Shown in pieces: positions 39,363 through 44,582 of a stretch of 44,582 nt of DNA. Origin of the DNA: a virus; IMG/VR virus record IMGVR_UViG_3300045933_000120, positions 1-44,582 of that record; one strand, 5' to 3'. The notes below the pieces were generated by a model. It was not told where the DNA came from. It saw only the letters and a list, made by a program, of their open reading frames with translations, and searched no databases. The first letter of the stretch is position 1; every line of letters starts with the position of its first letter. A program made the translations under genes and the position numbers.

Positions 39363-40469
39363 ATGCTCGTGGGGCGAAAAAGAAGAAAGGATAAGCACCT
39401 ACCGACCGGGGTCACGCTGGACTACGGCACGTACTACTATCGCCGCGGCCGCGCGCGCAAGCGCATGATGCTCGGCAAGTCGCTGCCCGAAGCGATGGAG
39501 GCCTGGGCGAAGATCGTGCAGCCGTCGACGTCGATCGACACGATGCGAGTGGCGTTCGAACGGTACAAGCGCGAGCTCCTGCCGAAGCGCGCGGAGGCCA
39601 CGCGCCGCAACCAGCTCTATATGTTCCCGAAGCTCGAGGAGTACTGCGGGCACATGCGGCCGCGCGCGCTGAAGCCGCGCCACGGCTACACGTTTCTATC
39701 CGAGCGCAGCCAGGAGATCCAGCGGAAGGTTGCCGCCGCGGCCGCCGCGAAAAAGCTCGAGCCGCCAGCGGACATTGCGCAGCGCGGTTTCACACAGGCC
39801 ATCAAGGAATTCAACCTGCTGTCGGCCGTGCTTACGGCGTGCGTCATGTGGGGCGAGCTCGACGAGAACCCGCTGTGGCAGGTCCGCAAGGGCGACTACA
39901 CGCCGGCGTCGCGATCGCGCTGCCCGAGCGACGAGGAGTTCGAGTCCGTCTATAAGCTCGCCGGCGAGCGGATGCAGATCGGCATGGACCTCGCCCTATT
40001 GACCGGCCTACGCCGCGGAGGCGTCCTCCGGCTGCCCCTCGAGGGCGAGGGCGACGACGGGCTCCGGTCCGAGCGCCCGGGCAAGCGCACGAAGGCCCTG
40101 ATCTTCGAGTGGACCGACGAGCTCCGCGCGGTCGTCGCTCGAGCAAAGCACCTCACGCCCAGGCTACGGCGCGCGGCCACGATCGTCGGCCGCGATGGCG
40201 CCAAGCGTTCGGTCCGGCCTTTGCTCTGCACGCGCGCGGGCACGTTCTACACGCCGAGCGGCTTCGAGGCGAACTGGCAGCGGCTCATGAACAAGGCGCT
40301 CAAGCAGAAGGTGGTCGCCGCCCGTTTCACTTTCAACGATATCCGCGCCAAGTCGGCGACGGACACGGACGACGACGTCGAGGCGAGTGCCCGGCTCGGC
40401 CACGAATCGATTCAAACGACGAAGCGGATCTACATTCGGAAGGCGACGAAGGTGAGGCCACTGAGATGA
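39363..40469 (+). CDS. int: Tyrosine integrase
   Basis: 368 residues, ATG at 39363. N-terminal arm-binding domain (YYYRRGRARKRMMLGKSLPE), core-binding domain in the middle, catalytic domain with Arg in LALLTGLRRGGVLRL, FNDIRAKSATD (the H-x-x-R box with Asn in place of His), LGHES and nucleophile Tyr357 in KRIYIRK. It integrates the phage at a tRNA gene; the attP core lies 300 bp downstream. The His to Asn change is noted but Int variants are known. Confidence 0.9.
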   Translation: MLVGRKRRKDKHLPTGVTLDYGTYYYRRGRARKRMMLGKSLPEAMEAWAKIVQPSTSIDTMRVAFERYKRELLPKRAEATRRNQLYMFPKLEEYCGHMRPRALKPRHGYTFLSERSQEIQRKVAAAAAAKKLEPPADIAQRGFTQAIKEFNLLSAVLTACVMWGELDENPLWQVRKGDYTPASRSRCPSDEEFESVYKLAGERMQIGMDLALLTGLRRGGVLRLPLEGEGDDGLRSERPGKRTKALIFEWTDELRAVVARAKHLTPRLRRAATIVGRDGAKRSVRPLLCTRAGTFYTPSGFEANWQRLMNKALKQKVVAARFTFNDIRAKSATDTDDDVEASARLGHESIQTTKRIYIRKATKVRPLR

Positions 40470-40723
40470 GCGGGAAGGACAGATTCACGGCCGTGTTCGG
40501 TTATGAGCCATGCTGGCGGGTATATTGGCGGCCGCTCGGATCCGACGTGCATTGCCGATTCCGAGCTGGACATGAAGGTCCGTGCGGTTTCATTGAGCTG
40601 TTGGGTGCAGATGGGGCGGCTCTCAGATCAATAGGCCACGCTGTCCGCCCTGGCCCAGCGCTGGCGGGCGAGCCGATTTCCCAGAAATCGCGGAATTTCC
40701 CAGAAGGAGCGGCCGATGCGTGA
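40466..40723 (+). CDS. Small protein between integrase and attP
   Basis: 85 residues, ATG overlapping the integrase stop (ATGA). FGYEPCWRVYWRPLGSDVHC and FRAGHEGPCGFIELLGADGA hold three Cys and His residues that could bind zinc. Its last about 20 codons overlap two of the arm-type repeats (40676 and 40695), so the true end or the gene itself is less sure. It could be a recombination directionality factor, by position only. Confidence 0.5.
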   Translation: MSGKDRFTAVFGYEPCWRVYWRPLGSDVHCRFRAGHEGPCGFIELLGADGAALRSIGHAVRPGPALAGEPISQKSRNFPEGAADA

Positions 40724-40937
40724 CGCGCAAAACGCTGCAAGTGCTTGTCGCGGCAGGCGGAAAGCTGGTGCCCCGAGCGCGACTCGAACGCGCGACCTTC
40801 CGCTTAGGAGGCGGACTCTCACTCCTGCCCAAGTCTCTGAACGCCCACGAATTCGCGCCCGCGAAGTCTGGGAAAAAATCGCCCGCTTCACCTTGTATAT
40901 ACGAGATTCCGCGCCGATCGGCCCGGAATTTCCCAGA
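40676..40937. other. attP: attP region: tRNA-Arg(CCU) 3' half core flanked by arm-type repeats
   Basis: On the minus strand, 40818-40766 reads the 3' half of a tRNA-Arg: anticodon stem TCCGC/GCGGA with loop CTCCTAA (anticodon CCT), T arm GCGCG-TTCGAGT-CGCGC, acceptor strand TCGGGGC and ACCA. A matching 5' half is absent, so it is not a tRNA gene but an integration core that would restore the host gene. TTTCCCAGA-type repeats at 40676-40686, 40695-40705, 40867-40875 (inverted) and 40928-40937 flank the core and are good arm-type Int sites. The rest of this 223-bp gap has no gene. Confidence 0.85.
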
Positions 40938-40946
40938 GGTACGCCC

Positions 40947-41174
40947 ATGAACCACAGCAAACCCTTGTCTCGTCGAAATCGTCTGGTCGCCGTCGCATTG
41001 GTGCTGCTGGCGGCCATCATCATCATCGCGATCTACTGGCTGGAACCCGAGACCTGCGACGAAGCAGCGCGCGACCGATTGGTCAATCTCACTGAGCCCG
41101 CGACCGTCGAGGAACAGCTCGCGGCGGCGGAGAGAGCGGATAGAGCCTGCCGACAGATCGAGGATACGCCTTGA
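40947..41174 (+). CDS. Small membrane-anchored protein
   Basis: 75 residues from the ATG at 40947 with AGAGG upstream. Basic start, one membrane segment (LVAVALVLLAAIIIIAIYWL), then a charged helical domain with two Cys (ETCDEAARDRL, ERADRACRQIED). In the prophage it would lie at the end opposite the integrase. Function unknown. Confidence 0.65.
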   Translation: MNHSKPLSRRNRLVAVALVLLAAIIIIAIYWLEPETCDEAARDRLVNLTEPATVEEQLAAAERADRACRQIEDTP

Positions 41175-41386
41175 GTGGCCGACGTAAGGAACGAAAGATC
41201 CCGCTCAAGTTTCGCGTGGAGAGCTTCATGCTGTACGTCGGAGACGATTGGGCAGCCCAGGTGACGTGGGACGACGAGGACGGCTGTTTTACGCTCGACG
41301 GCAACGGTCCCGGGACCTACGGTTTTGCGCCCTGCGACTTGATCGAGCTTGCCAGAATCCTCCGCGCCATACCCCGAATGCCGTAG
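41171..41386 (+). CDS. Small protein, unknown
   Basis: 71 residues from a TTG that overlaps the previous stop (TTGA). RKERKIPLKFRVESFMLYVG, then AQVTWDDEDGCFTLDGNGPG suggests a small beta protein with a final helix (DLIELARILRAIPRMP). No family recognised. The start codon is uncertain. Confidence 0.5.
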   Translation: MSGRRKERKIPLKFRVESFMLYVGDDWAAQVTWDDEDGCFTLDGNGPGTYGFAPCDLIELARILRAIPRMP

Positions 41387-41417
41387 GGCCAGCCCCGTCT
41401 CTAGCCCGCGCCACCCC

Positions 41418-41449
41418 TTGCAATGTAGGCCGTAAAGGCCTACTATACT
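41418..41449 (+). promoter_or_regulatory. Promoter with 19-bp inverted-repeat operator before RadC-like gene
   Basis: TTGCAA (41418) and TACTAT/TATACT (41441-41449) could be -35 and -10. Between them is the perfect inverted repeat GTAGGCC-GTAAA-GGCCTAC (41425-41443). An operator in the spacer suggests that the RadC-like and HTH-like genes are controlled separately from the integrase operon, possibly by the HTH-like protein itself. Confidence 0.55.
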
Positions 41450-41494
41450 CCCAACGGCCGGCACTTCGCATGGCCACTAACCGGAGAAAACCCG

Positions 41495-41938
41495 ATGACC
41501 AACGACCAAATCATCCGCAAGGCCCTGAAGATTCTCGAAGCGCGTCTGCACACGAACGAGGGAGGCTTCCTGGCAAGCCCGCGAGACGCGGCGAACTTCG
41601 TCGTTCTGAAGCTCGCTGGCCGCAGGTCCGAAGTGTTCGCGCTGCTGCTGCTCGACACGCGTCACAACCTGATCGCGTTTCGGGAGATGTTCCAGGGCAC
41701 GATCGACGGCGCGGTGATTCACCCGCGCGAGGTCGTCATGGCGGTTCTCGAAATGAATGCGGCGGCCGTCGTGCTCGTGCACAACCATCCGTCGGGCAAC
41801 CCGGAGCCGAGCGAGGCGGACCGCGCGATCACGATCAAACTAGCGGCCGCGTTGTCGCTGATCGACGTGCGCGTGCTCGATCACTTGGTCGTCGGTAGGA
41901 CGCAGACGGTGAGTCTGGCTGAACGAGGCTGGATATAA
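41495..41938 (+). CDS. RadC-like JAMM (MPN+) domain protein
   Basis: 147 residues with GGAG upstream. It keeps only the C-terminal MPN+ domain of RadC: the metal motif HNHPSGNPEPSEAD (His96, His98, Ser106, Asp109) and an upstream Glu-containing strand (EVFALLLLDTRHNLIAF). The N-terminal helix-hairpin-helix of full RadC (about 220 residues) is missing. Such short RadC proteins are common on mobile elements. Their activity is not established; a DNA repair or isopeptidase-like role, or counter-defence, is possible. Confidence 0.85.
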   Translation: MTNDQIIRKALKILEARLHTNEGGFLASPRDAANFVVLKLAGRRSEVFALLLLDTRHNLIAFREMFQGTIDGAVIHPREVVMAVLEMNAAAVVLVHNHPSGNPEPSEADRAITIKLAAALSLIDVRVLDHLVVGRTQTVSLAERGWI

Positions 41939-41950
41939 GGAGGTAATAAA

Positions 41951-42286
41951 ATGAGCGAGGAAACCCCGATTTACAGGGTCGAAGGTAGGACGGAGGTGCG
42001 TCGAGAGACGCGCCTGCCGTTTCTTGACGATCGCTTCCGGCCACCGACGCCGGAGGAGATCCGCGAGGTGCTTCGATTGCTCGGTTGGACGGGATCGTTC
42101 GCGGCGCTACAGCTCGGCGTAGGCGCGCGCGAGGGGAAGAGCGGCGGGCGGACGATTCGGAAGTGGACCGGCGGCGAGCAGCCGATGCCCTACTCTGCGT
42201 GGCGGCTGTTGTTGATTTATGCCGGGCTGGCGATCGATACGGAGGGGCGCGCGATCGACCGCGTCATGCGGAAGGTCGCGGACTGA
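41951..42286 (+). CDS. HTH-like small regulator candidate
   Basis: 111 residues after an ideal AAGGAGG. TPEEIREVLRLLGWTGSFAA, LQLGVGAREGKSGGRTIRKW, GGEQPMPYSAWRLLLIYAGL resembles a helix-turn-helix of plasmid or phage regulators (the GGRTIRKW segment as recognition helix). It follows the RadC-like gene by 12 bp and may control the operator at 41425-41443. It ends 2 bp from the convergent lysis operon. Confidence 0.6.
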   Translation: MSEETPIYRVEGRTEVRRETRLPFLDDRFRPPTPEEIREVLRLLGWTGSFAALQLGVGAREGKSGGRTIRKWTGGEQPMPYSAWRLLLIYAGLAIDTEGRAIDRVMRKVAD

Positions 42287-42288
42287 CG

Positions 42289-42669
42289 TCACTGCGCTCG
42301 ACTACATTCCGCGGCCGGATAGCGCAGGCCCTTGTTGACGCCGGCGTACTCGACTTGCCGGCGCTCGAAGGTTTCGTTGAGACTCTCCCACAGCGGCCCA
42401 TTTCCGCGCGCGTCTTCGCGCAAGAAATAGACTCGGCAGATCTCGCGCGCGAGTGTCAGCTGTAGCGTCAGGTTTTGCTTCTGCTCGATGTTCTCGAGCT
42501 TGTCAGCTCGCGCGAGGCCCGGCATGCCGAACGCCGCAAAGGCGCCCATCGCCCACATGATCCAAACCACGATTCCCGATATGAATCCGCTCACGGCAAT
42601 CCTCCACCAAAGGGTCGGGTCAATGTTGGGCGGGACCAGGCTCGTCGATAGTTTCTCCACGACGCTCAT
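42289..42669 (-). CDS. Membrane protein at end of lysis operon
   Basis: 126 residues from the ATG at 42669, overlapping the Rz1-like stop (ATGA). One membrane segment (IAVSGFISGIVVWIMWAMGA, then FAAFGM) and a soluble C-terminal helical part (LENIEQKQNLTLQLTLAREI). Two cysteines are present. It could be a holin, antiholin or accessory membrane protein; the sequence does not decide. Confidence 0.6.
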   Translation of the reverse strand: MSVVEKLSTSLVPPNIDPTLWWRIAVSGFISGIVVWIMWAMGAFAAFGMPGLARADKLENIEQKQNLTLQLTLAREICRVYFLREDARGNGPLWESLNETFERRQVEYAGVNKGLRYPAAECSRAQ

Positions 42670-42995
42670 TGTCTGACCCACTCTGCGAGTGCCGCATGAC
42701 GCGCGGCACACGCACGATATTGCTCGCCCTGCCGCGCCTCGGTCTCGAGAAGCAGGCGCACGGCCCCGGCCGGATCCGCGTCCCAGCGCTCCTGCATATC
42801 GTCAGGGAGCGTCGGCAGCGCCGGCGGGCAGGACTGCATTGCCGCCGTCGGTAGCGCCCGTGGGGGCGGATCCAGTGGCAGCGGCGTTGTAGAGACGGCT
42901 GAGCACGCCCCAGTCAATAACGGGCTGAGCAAGACACTCACCAGCCACGGGAACCGATACGGTATGCCGGATGACCGGCCGGTCTTGAATCTCAC
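42666..42995 (-). CDS. Rz1: Rz1-like outer membrane spanin lipoprotein
   Basis: 109 residues in a frame different from Rz, starting inside it and ending 136 bp beyond it. The signal sequence FPWLVSVLLSPLLTGACSAV holds a lipobox-like LTGAC, and the start of the mature part is Pro-rich (TTPLPLDPPPRALP), both typical of Rz1. The C-terminal helical region is longer than in lambda Rz1 (60). It would join with the Rz-like protein to span the periplasm and fuse the membranes at lysis. Confidence 0.85.
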   Translation of the reverse strand: MRFKTGRSSGIPYRFPWLVSVLLSPLLTGACSAVSTTPLPLDPPPRALPTAAMQSCPPALPTLPDDMQERWDADPAGAVRLLLETEARQGEQYRACAARHAALAEWVRQ

Positions 42996-43248
42996 GACGT
43001 AAGGCCTCCGATTGTGAGCGCTCGGCCTCGAGCACGATCAATAGGTCTGCCTCACGGGCAGCGGTGGCGGCGTTGTCCTCTGCGATCCGGCGCTCGAACT
43101 CCGCGGCGCGCGCCTGCCACGCCCGATTCGTTACCTCGAGCTCGCGCGCGTCACGGGCGCCGGCGCGCCACGCGGCGACCTGGAACCCAGCGGCGAACGA
43201 CCCGGCGATCGCGATCGCGACGCCGGCGATACGGAGCTTGTGCAGCAC
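42802..43248 (-). CDS. Rz: Rz-like inner membrane spanin
   Basis: 148 residues from a GTG at 43248. An N-terminal membrane anchor (AGVAIAIAGSFAAGFQVAAW) precedes a long coiled coil (EFERRIAEDNAATAAREADL, LIVLEAERSQSEALRREI), as in Rz. It ends in a Gly/Ala-rich tail. The embedded Rz1-like gene and the lysis context confirm it. It implies a Gram-negative host. Confidence 0.88.
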   Translation of the reverse strand: MLHKLRIAGVAIAIAGSFAAGFQVAAWRAGARDARELEVTNRAWQARAAEFERRIAEDNAATAAREADLLIVLEAERSQSEALRREIQDRPVIRHTVSVPVAGECLAQPVIDWGVLSRLYNAAATGSAPTGATDGGNAVLPAGAADAP

Positions 43249-43251
43249 GGG

Positions 43252-43785
43252 TCACTGTGTGTCGACCGGGATACCGGACGACGTCGTCTCGCCCACTCGC
43301 TTCGCGGCGGCGCGCGCCTCGCCAGACCATTTCATCTCACTGAGCCAGCCGCGCTTGTAGAGCTGGTTCATCACAACCGAATAAGTCCACGGGGCGGACG
43401 CGCCGACGAGCGTCGCGGTCAGCAGGCCGGCGATCACGATGATGTAGATATCGCGCGTGCTCATCGTCTCGAGGTTCCATCCGAGCGGCCATAGCAAGGC
43501 GGTCGGGATGAAGCCGGACACGAACGAGATCCGACGCGTCATCCGCCGGCGCCGATCGGCAGGCCACTTGTGCGGCAGGTCCATCTTCGCGCGCTGCGGC
43601 ACGACGAACGCGAGCACGAGGCCTGCGAGCACGGCCGCGACGCCCGGGCGCATCAGCCACACGAGGATCCACTCGTACCAGGCGTCGACGTTCTCCGTCG
43701 GCGGACCGGGGATCTGAGCGAAGGCGGCGACGGCCCAAAGGAGCACGGCGAGTGCGGCTCCGAGCTTAAACGCGCGATTGTTCAT
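43252..43785 (-). CDS. Multi-span membrane protein, holin candidate
   Basis: 177 residues from the ATG at 43785, overlapping the upstream stop (ATGA). It has about four hydrophobic segments: FKLGAALAVLLWAVAAFAQ, RPGVAAVLAGLVLAFVVP, FVSGFIPTALLWPLGW and IYIIVIAGLLTATLVGA. The first could be a signal peptide. Long for a typical holin. Position between the DUF5675-like gene and Rz supports a lysis role. Confidence 0.6.
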   Translation of the reverse strand: MNNRAFKLGAALAVLLWAVAAFAQIPGPPTENVDAWYEWILVWLMRPGVAAVLAGLVLAFVVPQRAKMDLPHKWPADRRRRMTRRISFVSGFIPTALLWPLGWNLETMSTRDIYIIVIAGLLTATLVGASAPWTYSVVMNQLYKRGWLSEMKWSGEARAAAKRVGETTSSGIPVDTQ

Positions 43786-44225
43786 GACGTGACCTCGTCT
43801 CTGACGTGGATGGTGACCGGCTCGCCGGCGAGCAATGCGTTCGACAGGAGTTGATAGATTCGACGGTACGCAATCTCTGACTGCATGAGCTCGCCGCGGA
43901 CGTGCGCCATGTCGCCGACGAGTAGGCACCCGCTCGAAGCTGCGGGAGTATTACCTGGGTGAAGGTAGATCCACTCAAACCCCGGCACTTTCTTTATCCA
44001 AAGCATGCCGCGGTGCTCCGGATACCGGACGCGGTACTTCTCATGCATGCCGCCTTCGGCGCGCAGCGCGAGCTCATACTCGCCGGCCGGGATCCGCGTC
44101 TCGCCCGGCACCTTTATCTCGCGGTGCTCGTCCTCGAGCGTGAAACATTGGAAGCGGCCGTCGACGGACAAAGCTCCGAGTGTCGCCTCCTCGAGCGACG
44201 CGAAGCGGGCGACGCCGACGCGCAT
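43782..44225 (-). CDS. DUF5675-like protein, possible cell-wall enzyme
   Basis: 147 residues from the ATG at 44225, which overlaps the previous stop by one base (TGATG). TLEDEHREIKVPGETRIPAG, RGMLWIKKVPGFEWIYLHPG and SSGCLLVGD match the DUF5675 family pattern. The HPGN...SSGC arrangement recalls the His and Cys of YkuD L,D-transpeptidase-like folds. It lies in the lysis cassette, and no standard lysozyme, amidase or transglycosylase is seen in the genome, so it may be the wall-active enzyme. That is inference. Confidence 0.7.
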   Translation of the reverse strand: MRVGVARFASLEEATLGALSVDGRFQCFTLEDEHREIKVPGETRIPAGEYELALRAEGGMHEKYRVRYPEHRGMLWIKKVPGFEWIYLHPGNTPAASSGCLLVGDMAHVRGELMQSEIAYRRIYQLLSNALLAGEPVTIHVRDEVTS

Positions 44226-44582
44226 CAGAGCTTGATGTGACCTGGATCCACGCGGTTCATGAACTCGCCCCACGTCCGCGCCTTGTCGTGGCGCCATCCG
44301 GCCGACTTGTCAATGTGCCGCTGGACGCGAGCGCTGAAGGTCAGCTCGCGCGGCAGCTCTCGAAACTGAAACGTAGCCCGCCCGAACTGGTACACGACGT
44401 CACCTGGCGCTCCGACGATGAGCAGGATCCGTGCGATGACGCGCACCGAGCTCGGGACCCACACGCCGGTGGCCAGCAGCTGCTTGACGGTCATCACGTA
44501 GACGTAGGCCGTGACGATCGCGAACTCGCCGACGAGGGCGATCACGATCACCCAGACGGCCCATTCGGGTATCAGCCAAGTC
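44225..44582 (-). CDS. Junction-spanning small membrane protein (lysis region)
   Basis: Full protein about 119 residues, starting at 129 on the circle (see 1-129); only the first two bases of the start codon are missing here. One or two membrane segments (AVWVIVIALVGEFAIVTAYV and VRVIARILLIVGAPGDVVYQ), then a basic soluble part (RHIDKSAGWRHDKARTWGEF). First gene after the virion block, so a holin or lysis accessory is possible. Stop overlaps the next start. Confidence 0.7.
   Translation of the reverse strand, partial: TWLIPEWAVWVIVIALVGEFAIVTAYVYVMTVKQLLATGVWVPSSVRVIARILLIVGAPGDVVYQFGRATFQFRELPRELTFSARVQRHIDKSAGWRHDKARTWGEFMNRVDPGHIKL
44456..44582. repeat. Terminal direct repeat, right copy (circular closure)
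   Basis: Identical over 127 bp to positions 1-127; see that entry. It lies wholly within the junction-spanning membrane protein gene. Confidence 0.95.

Noticed and set aside
40766-40840. Apparent tRNA-Arg gene on the minus strand
   Set aside because: No 5' acceptor strand (GCCCCGA) or D arm is found upstream of the anticodon stem, so it is a partial tRNA used as an attachment core.

Overview
The window is the complete genome of a temperate, tailed, siphovirus-like phage. Positions 1-127 and 44456-44582 are identical, so the molecule closes into a circle of about 44,455 bp; one membrane-protein gene runs across the join. The genome is GC-rich. An Rz/Rz1-type spanin pair, signal peptides and a tRNA-Arg(CCU) attachment core point to a Gram-negative, probably proteobacterial, host, but the sequence does not name it.

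Layout. A Cro/YdaS-like gene (30391-30573, minus) and an HTH repressor (30663-31205, plus) form the immunity switch. Two matching 41-bp operator-promoter modules flank the repressor and face outward, like lambda OR and OL. Leftward on the minus strand lie: a CII-like protein, small early proteins, an O-like replication protein with four iterons inside it, an RHH protein, an HExxH metallopeptidase, a VRR-NUC nuclease, a Cys-rich Q-like candidate followed by two terminators, a gpZ-like protein, a long inverted repeat, TerS, TerL, a gpW-like protein, the portal, a protease-capsid fusion, connectors, the tail tube, the G/GT chaperones with a -1 frameshift, the tape measure, a J-like tail tip, several exported proteins and a beta-helix tailspike. 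Through the circle junction comes a lysis cassette (membrane protein, DUF5675-like enzyme, holin candidate, Rz/Rz1, one more membrane protein).

The plus strand (31.6-42.3 kb) holds small genes, then the main find: a diversity-generating retroelement (DGR). It has two C-type-lectin-fold (DUF1566-like) variable proteins in tandem, an Avd-like accessory protein, a 105-bp template repeat, and a reverse transcriptase whose open frame runs through the template. All 22 differences between the template and the two variable repeats fall at template adenines. The gene chain continues by 4-bp overlaps into a ParB-like protein, small genes, a HerA-type ATPase, a DUF4224 protein and a tyrosine integrase, followed by attP. 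A RadC-like JAMM protein and an HTH-like protein close the strand.

Working model. The repressor silences both outward promoters in a lysogen. On induction, the minus arm makes replication, packaging, virion and lysis proteins, and the plus arm makes the DGR, the ParB/HerA proteins and the integrase. Both variable proteins sit more than 20 kb from the tail genes, so what they bind and whether they are virion proteins is open.
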